Positions 37,989-47,065 of a stretch of 64,000 bases of DNA are shown here, piece after piece. A program made the translations under genes and the position numbers. The stretch covers positions 1 to 64,000 of the forward strand of contig JABIKU010000032.1 in the NCBI GenBank assembly GCA_018654845.1, read 5' to 3'. Under the pieces are notes generated by a model, which was not told the DNA's origin, did no database searches, and worked only from the letters and a program-made list of their open reading frames with translations. Numbering within the stretch: the stretch's first letter is position 1; every line of letters starts with the position of its first letter. The DNA is from Methanobacteriota archaeon. GTDB taxonomy: Archaea; Thermoplasmatota; Poseidoniia; Poseidoniales; Thalassarchaeaceae.

Positions 37989-38996
37989 ATGGCAACGCCA
38001 AAGGTTCTAGTGACTGGATTTCCTGTTTTTTCAAATTATTCAAATAATATCTCTGAGTTGATTGTAAAACAATTATCTATCGATGGTATTGACGGGGTTG
38101 AGTTGGAAACTGAAATATTATCAGTTGATGAAGCCGGGTCAGATAAAGTTGCATCGCGATTACGAAATGGGGATATTTATGATGCGATATTACATTTGGG
38201 ATTGGCAGCAAAAAGGCAAAAAATTTCTTTAGAAAGATTTGGCAAAAACCAATTTCGGATGAATGAGAATGATAATTCAGGTAGAATTGTAAAATCAGGT
38301 GAAATTATTGAAGGTGGAATGGATCGGTTAGAAACAACCGCTTCAATCCATGTTTTTGATGAGGAATTTGATGACGATGATATCATTTGCTGGAGTGAGG
38401 ATGCTGGTGGTTATGTCTGCAATGAAACGATATATCGAACTCTCAATGAAATTATAGAATTGGGATTGTCGAATTCGAATGGTCGAACACTACCTGCAAT
38501 ATTCATTCATTTGCCGCCTGAAGAATCTCTGGAATTGAATATTCAAATTAATGTAGTCAAACGAATTGTAAATTGTCTCGTTCATAGGCCATATATGCAC
38601 GTAGTTGGAGCCTTGCTCTTCAATTCTAATCAAGAGATATTGGCATGTCGTCGTCCAATAGGTGATGCTTGGGAAGGTTGGTGGGAATTCCCAGGGGGGA
38701 AAGTCGAAGGTCTCGAAAGTGATTTTGAAGCTCTGCGTAGAGAAATAATTGAAGAGTTAGGATTGATAATTTTGAAAGGTGAACTGATTGCAAAAACAAT
38801 TCATGAATATAATGACAGAATAGTAAATTTACGAATTTTTAATTGTGGAATAATTAATCCGAACGAAGTTAACCACACTGAACATGACGAAATTCGTTGG
38901 CTTTCAATAAATGAGTTGATGTCGGTAAAATGGTTACCTGCGGATTTACCTATTATTCAAGAATGGCAGAGTCAAGGATTCCCATCATCTTCTTGA
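37989..38996 (+). CDS. Pyroglutamyl-peptidase I (C15)-like domain fused to Nudix hydrolase
   Basis: C15-like: VLVTGFPVFSNYSNN, ILHLGLAAKRQKISLERFGKN, EDAGGYVCNETIY, AIFIHLPP. Nudix box: GGKVEGLESDFEALRREIIEELGL. Confidence 0.8.
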   Translation: MATPKVLVTGFPVFSNYSNNISELIVKQLSIDGIDGVELETEILSVDEAGSDKVASRLRNGDIYDAILHLGLAAKRQKISLERFGKNQFRMNENDNSGRIVKSGEIIEGGMDRLETTASIHVFDEEFDDDDIICWSEDAGGYVCNETIYRTLNEIIELGLSNSNGRTLPAIFIHLPPEESLELNIQINVVKRIVNCLVHRPYMHVVGALLFNSNQEILACRRPIGDAWEGWWEFPGGKVEGLESDFEALRREIIEELGLIILKGELIAKTIHEYNDRIVNLRIFNCGIINPNEVNHTEHDEIRWLSINELMSVKWLPADLPIIQEWQSQGFPSSS

Positions 38997-39499
38997 TTAA
39001 TGGTTGGATGACCCCTTTTGTCGAACCACTCTACTGGGAAACCACTCCTCCTCATCGACAAATCATCTCCTGCACTTCTTGGGATTTCGTTTCTTCCTTC
39101 GTGCCAAGTTTGTTGCTCGATCCATAGTTCTAAGTCATCTCCCGAAAGACTGACAGTTAATTTCCCACCTAGATTCACATCTTCAAGTGCAAAAGCGACC
39201 TTTCCCGCCATAGCAGCCTGTCTAGAAAGGTCAAATACTGTTGTGTCAAATTCTAGGTTCATCGTCATAGCATCTAGTGCGGTGTCTAAAATTCTTTGAG
39301 TTTTCATCAAATTTAATATGAATTCTATAGATTCAGACTTTCCGTGCATAAGTTGAGCTCGTCGGTCGCTAGGGAATGAAGCACGCTCCGGAATCCGATC
39401 AGGGATCCAATCTGGAAATAATTTCTGGATAGCTTCTACTACTTTCTGCGCATCCTCCCATGCTCGCACAGTAGTTGAGACGCTAATCATCGGCTCCAT
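38972..39499 (-). CDS. UPF0201-like RNA-binding-fold protein
   Basis: ISVSTTVRAWEDAQKVVEAIQKLFPDWIP start and ILDTALDAMTMNLEFDTTVFDLSRQAAMAGKVAF match the expected UPF0201 layout; read by eye. Confidence 0.55.
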   Translation of the reverse strand: MEPMISVSTTVRAWEDAQKVVEAIQKLFPDWIPDRIPERASFPSDRRAQLMHGKSESIEFILNLMKTQRILDTALDAMTMNLEFDTTVFDLSRQAAMAGKVAFALEDVNLGGKLTVSLSGDDLELWIEQQTWHEGRNEIPRSAGDDLSMRRSGFPVEWFDKRGHPTINQEDDGNP

Positions 39500-39594
39500 A
39501 CCTCCCTGCGGATGTCGATGGGTCATATGTTCTCTGTTTCATTGACCTCGCAACAACACGAATGGTTCAAACCTGAAACTATCCGCCTAGATTC

Positions 39595-40395
39595 ATGGCG
39601 GACCGTTCACCAGGCATTGGATTGGCTTTACTTATCGCACCTACGATGTGTGTTGTTGCCCTACGATTTGGATTGCCAATACTCGACGAGGCAATATCAA
39701 ATGATTATAATATTGAGGTGGGAATACATGCCACAGCTATCATCATTGGTGTTTTGATGTTCCTTAGATATCGTGTCGTTGAAGATCATGAATATCACCG
39801 CTCTGCTGCAATAAAGCGATTGACAAAATCATATTCACAAGAAGATAAAGGGCTTTGGAACAAGGGCGATATTGCTATTGAAAAACTAGAATCAGCGGCT
39901 TCAATTCAACAAACTGGCAAGGGTGCATTACGAACCCAAACAATGCTGTCTGGTAGTATCGGATCGATGAATGCAGAATCCCCCGAAGTAGAAGTCGAAG
40001 AAGATATTGAAACAGAAGTTGTTACTCATTTAGGTGGAATTAACACATTAGTTGACCTGCAAGTAGTCGATGGTAATAATTCGAAGAAAGCAAATATTTC
40101 TGACCGCCTTGATACTTCTGCGGCTAATCGTCTGGAAAAACAAAGACTCCAAGCCGAAAAGAAAGCAGAAAAACAACGATTGAAAGTAGAAAAAGCTCAG
40201 GCCAAAGCTGAGAAAAAAGCTCAAAAAGCATCTGCTCAATCAATAAAATCACAAAAAGGTGAATCTAAAGAATCTCGTTGGAATACCCCGGTGGTTTCTA
40301 CCATGGCTAAATCTGTGGTCTCCTGTTATGATTGTGGGACACTAAACAATTCTGGGGATTCGTATTGCTCTTCTTGCGGTTCATTTCTCAATTGA
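39595..40395 (+). CDS. Two-TM protein with coiled coil and C-terminal zinc ribbon
   Basis: Two N-terminal TMs, KQRLQAEKKAEKQRLKVEKAQAKAEKKAQKA coiled coil, CYDCGTLNNSGDSYCSSCG. Confidence 0.65.
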   Translation: MADRSPGIGLALLIAPTMCVVALRFGLPILDEAISNDYNIEVGIHATAIIIGVLMFLRYRVVEDHEYHRSAAIKRLTKSYSQEDKGLWNKGDIAIEKLESAASIQQTGKGALRTQTMLSGSIGSMNAESPEVEVEEDIETEVVTHLGGINTLVDLQVVDGNNSKKANISDRLDTSAANRLEKQRLQAEKKAEKQRLKVEKAQAKAEKKAQKASAQSIKSQKGESKESRWNTPVVSTMAKSVVSCYDCGTLNNSGDSYCSSCGSFLN

Positions 40396-40445
40396 GGATG
40401 GAGAGATTCAAAGAGGGTCCCTTGGAGCCACGCTTAGGTGAGTAG

Positions 40446-41600
40446 ATGGCAGGGAAACGTGATTATTACGAAATTCTAGGGATTTCTAAATCTGCTTCGG
40501 ATAAAGAAATCAAAAATGCATTTCGTAGCCTAGCTCGAAAACATCATCCAGATAAGAACCCTGATGACCCTGATTCAGAGAGACTTTTCAAAGAAGTTCA
40601 GGAAGCCTATGCGGTCTTATCAAACCCTGATGAGCGAAGAAAGTTTGACACATTTGGTCATGAAAGACCGGGAGGCTCACCGTTTGGGCCAGGTGGATTT
40701 CAAAGTGTTAATATCAATTTTGATGATCTTTTCGGTGGTGGTGGATTTGAATCAATTTTCAGTTCTCTTTTTGGCGGAGCCTCGGGAGGTCGACAACGCC
40801 GTCAGCGTGGTTCAGACTTACTAGTACACCATCAAGTTCCTTTTCAAGCTGCCATGGACGGCATTGAGGATTCGATAGAAATTGATGTGCTAAAGTCTTG
40901 TGATGATTGCTCAGGTTTGGGTTCCAAGAGCCCGGACGAGATTAGAGAATGTCCTGCATGTGATGGACGGGGAAGAATACAGCGAATTGAGAGGGTCGGG
41001 CCGTTTACTCAGCAGGTTGTCAGCGACTGTGCGAGTTGTCGTGGTTCTGGTCGTATAATCCCAAATCCATGTACAAGATGTCAAGGAGAGGGTAGAGCAT
41101 CTCGTACAAAGAAAATACAATTTCACGTGCCTCCTGGAATCGATAGTGGTACTCGATTAAGAATGTCTGGACATGGTGAAGCAGCCAAAGGCAATCGTGG
41201 TGAACCCGGGCATCTCTATATCGAAATTCAGGTTGAGGAACACGAATGGTTTGAACGTGATCGTTCAGATTTATTGATGGCATTACCAATTAGTTATGTC
41301 GATTTAGTACTTGGAACATCTGTAGAAATATCTCATATCGATGGTCAAAATTTGAAAATAAATATTCCTGCAGGTTCGAAACCTGGTGATACAATTTCTT
41401 TGCGAGGCAGAGGGTTGCCAAGCCAGAGGAGTCGAATTGGTCGTGGCTCAGTGATGGTATTGTTAAAACTCGATATTCCTGATAAAATTCCTCGTTCTTT
41501 GAAGAAACAATTGGAAGAAATACGAGATGAACTGAGTATCAACTCGGATATGTTAGATGAAAAGATTCGATCTGAAGCGCGACAACGCCGTCAATCTTGA
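40446..41600 (+). CDS. dnaJ: Chaperone DnaJ
   Basis: J domain with HPDK (RDYYEILGISKSASDKEIKNAFRSLARKHHPDKNP), G/F region, four CxxCxGxG zinc motifs. Confidence 0.97.
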   Translation: MAGKRDYYEILGISKSASDKEIKNAFRSLARKHHPDKNPDDPDSERLFKEVQEAYAVLSNPDERRKFDTFGHERPGGSPFGPGGFQSVNINFDDLFGGGGFESIFSSLFGGASGGRQRRQRGSDLLVHHQVPFQAAMDGIEDSIEIDVLKSCDDCSGLGSKSPDEIRECPACDGRGRIQRIERVGPFTQQVVSDCASCRGSGRIIPNPCTRCQGEGRASRTKKIQFHVPPGIDSGTRLRMSGHGEAAKGNRGEPGHLYIEIQVEEHEWFERDRSDLLMALPISYVDLVLGTSVEISHIDGQNLKINIPAGSKPGDTISLRGRGLPSQRSRIGRGSVMVLLKLDIPDKIPRSLKKQLEEIRDELSINSDMLDEKIRSEARQRRQS

Positions 41601-41604
41601 TTGT

Positions 41605-43746
41605 TCATTCAATAGGTGCGTCCCAATCGATTGCTCGATTTGGTACTGCTGCGAGAGGTTGATTATCTACCAGTCCTGATAATTGAAATCCTAAGCTTGA
41701 AGGGTTTCCGTCTAAAGTAATTCTCAAAAATAATTGCGAACGTGCTTTCATATTATCTAGAAAAACCTCGTCGTTTTGAAATAATCGTGATGGAGAAACA
41801 TCACTGATACTAACCAAAGATCCTTCTGGAGCATGGACGCGCATTGCTGCTAAATTCCAATCCTTATCTCCAATTCTGATACCAAGTAATAATGATGCAG
41901 TACCTTCACGGATACGCCAGACACAAACCTCCACTTGCTCGGTCATATGCCGTAAGGTCGGCTCTCCCCATTCGCTGATGATTGATTTCCACGGACAATC
42001 TCCTAATTGGTGTAATGCCGAATTTATCGCACCTTCATCTATCGAATCGTTAGCCAGAGCTAACGACAATCTTTCACGTATTCGTTGAAGACGTCGCCGC
42101 TCATGTTTTTCAACTTGAACGGGTAATATTTCTCCTGAGAAAATAGAGCGGCGATTCCAAAATATTACTAATAATATTGGAGATAACATTACACCCCCTA
42201 TCAAGAAATAAAAATTCGTGAATAGATAAGAAAGATCTGTATAATTTTCTAACTCGGGTGGTTCATGAGGGCCCAGATAACCGACTTCGAAGGAATAATC
42301 AATGATAGTTCCTTGATCCCCCAGCCTCTCTATCCGGAGTGCATGAATTCCTTTTGAAATAATAATGGTTGAGCCATCGGTGGTGTTTACGATCACTCCG
42401 GTGCTTTGGTCGAGGGCTTGAATTTGATAATTCACTCTTGATTGTGAACCACCATCAATGAAGATGCGTGAACCATTTTCGTCGGTGATGATAATTTGGT
42501 AGATGTCAACATTATCATCTGAATGAAGGTGGCCAGAATACATCTCATTTGGTGATAAATATGCCTTTCCACTATTAGAATCGGTGGGAATTGGAAGTTC
42601 TTCTTGCGCATCAGCAAAATCTCCCGCATCAGGAGGTTGGATAGGGTCGATTATGAAGGACCATATTGCTGCCTCATCAGATGTAATACGTACTTCGATA
42701 GCGACAGTTCCAACTGGCGTTGTAAATTCAGTTGTTATCGGTTCAGCGGAGATGTATTCGATTATTTCTGAACCGTCTTCAAGGTGAAATATTATCTCGT
42801 AATGGCAAATTCCTGAAATAAATTCGGGAGTAATTGAGAAGGTATATTCTTCACCGATATCTAATAGGACCGCATCTCCATCTTCATCGAAAGAACTGAT
42901 TGAGGAACGGAAAGAGGTATAATCGTTCAACGAAAGCGGCTCTCCATGATTCCAAGGGTTGGATAATTCCCCCCCCCCTGGTGCTTCATCGTTATTGGAA
43001 TCTCTAGATATTTTGAACATATATGTAGAATAATTCACTCCAACTTCAGGAGTTGTTCTGAACCAAAGTTGGCCATCTTGTGGGTAATCAATTATTTTAT
43101 TTTTTGAATCAACTGGAGAATATTGTGTAATCAGTTTATTTTCTAAACTATTTCGTGACCAAATTTCGAGATTAGCACCTTCGGGTGCGACGAAATCGTA
43201 GAGAAAAACCACATCACCTGCACTGCCTTCTATCATTATCGCATCTTTATCAGAAGCGTTATCTAACCCGCCAACAAATAATACAATTGATGAATTGATT
43301 TGATCATCATTGCAGTTCCAAAGGAAGCAATTGTGCAATAAGGGCATTAGAATTGGTAATTCTATATCAGTCCCTGGTGATGGAACCGAATTAGGTTGGT
43401 CAAAATATTCTGTTGATGCCAATAGCCAACCTCCAATTCTTGATGAAGAATAGCTGTTGGAATGTTCTGAATCGATTTTAGCAGTAACGGTTGAACCTGT
43501 ATTCAAATAACCTGACCATGTGACCTCGTGAAGATCCTCGATAAAGATGGAATTATTTCCATCAATTATCTCTAATTCCATTCCAGTACAACTAGTAATT
43601 TCACATTCAAGACTATAATAAAATGGCCCAGAATTGTAAATGAATATTTCATCAGCGACGTGTTTTTCTTCATTTTCTGCTTCTACATTCACCACCATCG
43701 ATGATAGTATCAGTAGAGCGAGAACGCCGGCAACACTCTTGTTCAC
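41605..43746 (-). CDS. Surface protein with signal peptide, C-terminal TM and cytoplasmic domain
   Basis: 713 aa, GTG start; ectodomain rich in beta segments; TM LFTNFYFLIGGVMLSPILLVIFW; ~170-aa cytoplasmic region. Confidence 0.7.
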   Translation of the reverse strand: MNKSVAGVLALLILSSMVVNVEAENEEKHVADEIFIYNSGPFYYSLECEITSCTGMELEIIDGNNSIFIEDLHEVTWSGYLNTGSTVTAKIDSEHSNSYSSSRIGGWLLASTEYFDQPNSVPSPGTDIELPILMPLLHNCFLWNCNDDQINSSIVLFVGGLDNASDKDAIMIEGSAGDVVFLYDFVAPEGANLEIWSRNSLENKLITQYSPVDSKNKIIDYPQDGQLWFRTTPEVGVNYSTYMFKISRDSNNDEAPGGGELSNPWNHGEPLSLNDYTSFRSSISSFDEDGDAVLLDIGEEYTFSITPEFISGICHYEIIFHLEDGSEIIEYISAEPITTEFTTPVGTVAIEVRITSDEAAIWSFIIDPIQPPDAGDFADAQEELPIPTDSNSGKAYLSPNEMYSGHLHSDDNVDIYQIIITDENGSRIFIDGGSQSRVNYQIQALDQSTGVIVNTTDGSTIIISKGIHALRIERLGDQGTIIDYSFEVGYLGPHEPPELENYTDLSYLFTNFYFLIGGVMLSPILLVIFWNRRSIFSGEILPVQVEKHERRRLQRIRERLSLALANDSIDEGAINSALHQLGDCPWKSIISEWGEPTLRHMTEQVEVCVWRIREGTASLLLGIRIGDKDWNLAAMRVHAPEGSLVSISDVSPSRLFQNDEVFLDNMKARSQLFLRITLDGNPSSLGFQLSGLVDNQPLAAVPNRAIDWDAPIE
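42969..42978 (-). repeat. Homopolymer C10 (G10 on coding strand) inside surface-protein CDS
   Basis: gataattCCCCCCCCCCtggtg read directly; encodes PGGGE. Confidence 0.9.
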
Positions 43747-43750
43747 GCGT

Positions 43751-43764
43751 TGTCGGGCGCGACA
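43751..43764. promoter_or_regulatory. Stem-loop TGTCG-GGCG-CGACA upstream of GTG start 43746
   Basis: Perfect 5-bp stem, 4 nt from the minus-strand start codon. Confidence 0.35.
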
Positions 43765-43808
43765 TCCCCTTAGAATCCTTCAAGCGAATTGTGCGGCACG
43801 CACGCACT

Positions 43809-45593
43809 ATGAGTGAGAGGCCGATGGCGCGGAGTGTCGTCGCAAGGCAGCGTTTTTCGCGACTTTTCGCACTAGGTGACCGTAAATCTCCGATTTCTTG
43901 GTCGCCGGGATTAGTTATCGCACCTGAAGACAAAGAATTAGCAATTTCTATCGCACCTCTAACTTATTCTAGAGATGGTACTTCATTACCTGCGAAGATA
44001 CAAATGAGTACTAGGGGAAACCTTTGTTTACCATTCGATTCAATCGAGGAATGGTATGCAAACGAGGGTTTGATACTCCCACCGAGTCTTTCTGAATCAA
44101 ACTCGGGGGAATTTGGAACAGGTGATCAAATATTGCCGGTTTCTTGGCAATCACTTCACCATGATATTTCATTATTAGAAGAAACAATTGAACCATCAGT
44201 GATAATATTGACTGATGCACCGCAACTTGCTCAGCGCCCTGGGATGCTCGTCGATGCGATCTATACACTCCGTACACGCTTCCCAACATCTTTACTTTGG
44301 GCGGTGGGAATTGGTGGACCGGATAATTGTGCACTTTTGGCTTGGATGGGGGTCGATTTGTTCGATCTGGCGAGGTCGAGATACGCTTCATCTCTTGGGG
44401 TTCTTCTGACGGAAAATGGCCCTAGGCCTGTAGAGGATTCTCTAGATGAAGATTGTTCGATGACTTCTCAAGTTGCGGCTTGGAAAACCGCGTTGGCAGC
44501 AACACGCTCAGCAATTCGCGATGGCTCACTTCGTGAATTAGCTGAGCGTCAGAGTATGTCCAGTCCTCGTTCGGTTGAGCGTTTACGTCGTCACGATGCT
44601 AAAATGGGCAGCTTGAGTGGTGAAGAATCCGGACTTACTAGAATAAAAGGTCAAGAATTCCCACTCCGTTGTCATTCGTACACGAGTCGAAATGATGCTT
44701 TAATTACCGATTGGCAGAAGCGCATTGCAGAATCGCATACTCCACCAGTACATCAAACGGAAATATTACTTCTTCTCCCATGTTCGGCAAAAAAACCCTA
44801 TCGATTATCTGCCTCACATCGTAGATTTCGTAATTCGATTACATCCAATCGAGTTCACCAGGTGATGGTGACAGCTCCGTTAGGACTTGTTCCTCGTGAA
44901 CTAGAAGATATATGGCCTGCTGGAAATTATGATATTCCAGTTACAGGTGAATGGGATTTAGATGAATTAACTACAATTAGATATATGGTCAATAAATACG
45001 CAATTAGAAACGGATATTCAAGAATAATTAATCATTCTGGAATTCATATTGAAGTTGAAGGAATTGACATAATCGATACACGTCAGGGCGAAAGTGCTGG
45101 AAATTCTGAATCACTCTCCCGATTAGAAAAAGAGGTTGGTCGAGCCGCTCAAGAATACAAACTTTCAAGTCCCAAAGAAAATATACACCGCCTCAATAAA
45201 TTACGTGCATTGTCATTGTTCCAACACGGGACAGATGAATGGTTGGCCGGTTGCAAAATCGAGGGTCGCCCACCAATATTCACAATAAAAAAAGATAAAA
45301 CTCAATTGGCTAGATGGAATCCAAGACTCGGGCGTTTCTCATTTTCTAAAGCATGCTTACCACTTTTACAAGAAAGCGGTAAATTCCCTATTGTAAATTT
45401 AGTCGACAATTTCGATTGGAAAGGTGATCTATTCTCAACTAATATCAAATCAAAAAAGGGTGAAATTCGCGTTGGCGATGAGGTTTTGGTCTATCAGGAT
45501 GACACATTAATCGGCTCAGCAAGAGCGGATGCTGCAGGTTGGGAATGGCCTGAAGGACCTGGTAGGCTGGCGAAGGCTCAACACCGATTGTGA
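43809..45593 (+). CDS. arcS: Archaeosine synthase (TGT-like domain, DUF5591, PUA)
   Basis: LLLPCSAKKPYRLSASHRRF, VHQVMVTAPLGLVPRELEDIWPAGNYDIPVTGEWD, C-terminal PUA GDEVLVYQDDTLIGSARADAAGWEW. Start at internal ATG to avoid overlap with the divergent gene. Confidence 0.87.
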   Translation: MSERPMARSVVARQRFSRLFALGDRKSPISWSPGLVIAPEDKELAISIAPLTYSRDGTSLPAKIQMSTRGNLCLPFDSIEEWYANEGLILPPSLSESNSGEFGTGDQILPVSWQSLHHDISLLEETIEPSVIILTDAPQLAQRPGMLVDAIYTLRTRFPTSLLWAVGIGGPDNCALLAWMGVDLFDLARSRYASSLGVLLTENGPRPVEDSLDEDCSMTSQVAAWKTALAATRSAIRDGSLRELAERQSMSSPRSVERLRRHDAKMGSLSGEESGLTRIKGQEFPLRCHSYTSRNDALITDWQKRIAESHTPPVHQTEILLLLPCSAKKPYRLSASHRRFRNSITSNRVHQVMVTAPLGLVPRELEDIWPAGNYDIPVTGEWDLDELTTIRYMVNKYAIRNGYSRIINHSGIHIEVEGIDIIDTRQGESAGNSESLSRLEKEVGRAAQEYKLSSPKENIHRLNKLRALSLFQHGTDEWLAGCKIEGRPPIFTIKKDKTQLARWNPRLGRFSFSKACLPLLQESGKFPIVNLVDNFDWKGDLFSTNIKSKKGEIRVGDEVLVYQDDTLIGSARADAAGWEWPEGPGRLAKAQHRL

Positions 45594-45597
45594 CGCT

Positions 45598-45610
45598 CAC
45601 CCTATGGGTG
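45598..45610. promoter_or_regulatory. Stem-loop CACCC-TAT-GGGTG between arcS and rps15
   Basis: Perfect 5-bp stem 4 nt after the arcS stop codon; could instead be terminator-like. Confidence 0.3.
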
Positions 45611-45667
45611 TGTATACGTAGCGATTAAAGAGGGGCAGCAGGTCGCCCGCACGCCTGAGGTATCAAA

Positions 45668-46123
45668 ATGGCTCGAATGCACAGTAAAGGAAAAGGCACA
45701 AGTGGCTCCTCAAAGCCAGATGCAAGCAAGGCTCCTGCATGGTCGGAGACTAGTAAAAAGGATGTTGAAGAATTAGTTCTCAAGTATTCCAATGAAGGTC
45801 ACTCAACTGCAATGATTGGTACAATTCTTCGTGATCAACACGCAATACCAGATGTGCGCCTAGTCACTGGAGAAAGAATAGGGCAAATATTGTCCCGAAA
45901 TGAAATTTCTTCAACATATCCAGAGGATATGATGAACCTTATGCGCCGTGCTTTGAGCTTAATTGATCATCTCGGTGCAAACCGCAAGGATATCCACAAT
46001 CGTCGACAACTCGAACTTTGCGAATCCCGGATTCGTAGATTGGCGCGGTATTACAAGGGTAATGGCCGCTTACCTGCTACTTGGGCTTACAAGCGTGATC
46101 AGTTACGCTTGATGGTCGAGTGA
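45668..46123 (+). CDS. rps15: 30S ribosomal protein uS15
   Basis: MARMHSKGKGTSGSSKP...HLGANRKDIHNRRQLELCESRIRRLARYYKGNGRLPATWAYKRDQLRLMV. Confidence 0.97.
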   Translation: MARMHSKGKGTSGSSKPDASKAPAWSETSKKDVEELVLKYSNEGHSTAMIGTILRDQHAIPDVRLVTGERIGQILSRNEISSTYPEDMMNLMRRALSLIDHLGANRKDIHNRRQLELCESRIRRLARYYKGNGRLPATWAYKRDQLRLMVE

Positions 46124-46207
46124 TTGTTTACCAATCAAAGATTCAATCGCTTCAATCGTGATTATAGTGGCGCAGAAGATTTGAACCACAACCGCTCAGA
46201 CCTCGTT

Positions 46208-47065
46208 ATGACCGCGCTTCTGGAGACGGCTCCATTCGCTCCTGTTTCTGATATCCTCATCAGTGCGGCCGATGAAATTCGCCGGATAAAAGTTCCAATT
46301 CTCTTATTGGCAGCTCCTTCTATTGAAGGTTCTCTGGCTTTGGCACCAATCGAAGCCGCATTAGTAGATAGTGGAATTCCATATCGACGGCGGTTTAAAT
46401 TGGAAGCACCAAACGAAGGATCTTGGATTCATATTTTAGGAAGTGGTGAAGAAACAGGACCGAGAATAGAGACAAATCCGTTTCGATTAACGATTGCTGG
46501 AACAGTTGTGAAAGGATTGACAGGTCATCGTGGTGATGAAAGAAAGGGGCCGCTAACCGCCATAGCTCAATGCAATGTGCTCGGTCAATTAATTTCACCA
46601 CACGGGCTTAGAACGCGGCGAATGAAGCCTTGGGCACTATCTGGTAACTGGCTGCATTCATCTCTTGATACGACATATGATCCCGTGTTCACAACGATTC
46701 GTGATCAATTGGTAGAAGAGGGGGTAATCCGAGTCGTATGTTTACCTGAGGTGCCAGAACCCAATGTTTCAATTCACAATTGGATTGATCCAACTGCCCT
46801 TGATGCGATAACTTCCCGTTGGCCTACTTTGGATGTAGAAGGTAGAGCCCGCGCACTATCTCACCTTGTGAAGCCGTCATTGGCTAGTTCGACACCTTCA
46901 ACAGCTAGGTTAGAAGAAATTATTTGGCATTGTGTACTATCTTCTGGATGGTCAACAGACTTAGCTGGTCAAATTACTGCCGGTGCTCAATTGTGGAAAG
47001 AATATGCTGCGCCGATTGCGGCAGCAAAATTAGTTGACAAATTATTGCGAGATGGAAAAATTTGA
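46208..47065 (+). CDS. Putative degenerate RecJ/GAN-like (DHH superfamily) protein
   Basis: Directly follows rps15, the position of a RecJ-like gene in many archaea. N-terminal ILLLAAPSIEGSLALAPIEAALVDSGIPYRRRF can be laid over the RecJ SHxDADGxxSAAIL..AL...GIP motif. ORF track start TTG 46124. Confidence 0.45.
   Translation: MTALLETAPFAPVSDILISAADEIRRIKVPILLLAAPSIEGSLALAPIEAALVDSGIPYRRRFKLEAPNEGSWIHILGSGEETGPRIETNPFRLTIAGTVVKGLTGHRGDERKGPLTAIAQCNVLGQLISPHGLRTRRMKPWALSGNWLHSSLDTTYDPVFTTIRDQLVEEGVIRVVCLPEVPEPNVSIHNWIDPTALDAITSRWPTLDVEGRARALSHLVKPSLASSTPSTARLEEIIWHCVLSSGWSTDLAGQITAGAQLWKEYAAPIAAAKLVDKLLRDGKI

Noticed and set aside
40446-41600. Heat-shock operon with dnaK/grpE
   Set aside because: No dnaK or grpE adjacent; dnaJ stands alone here.
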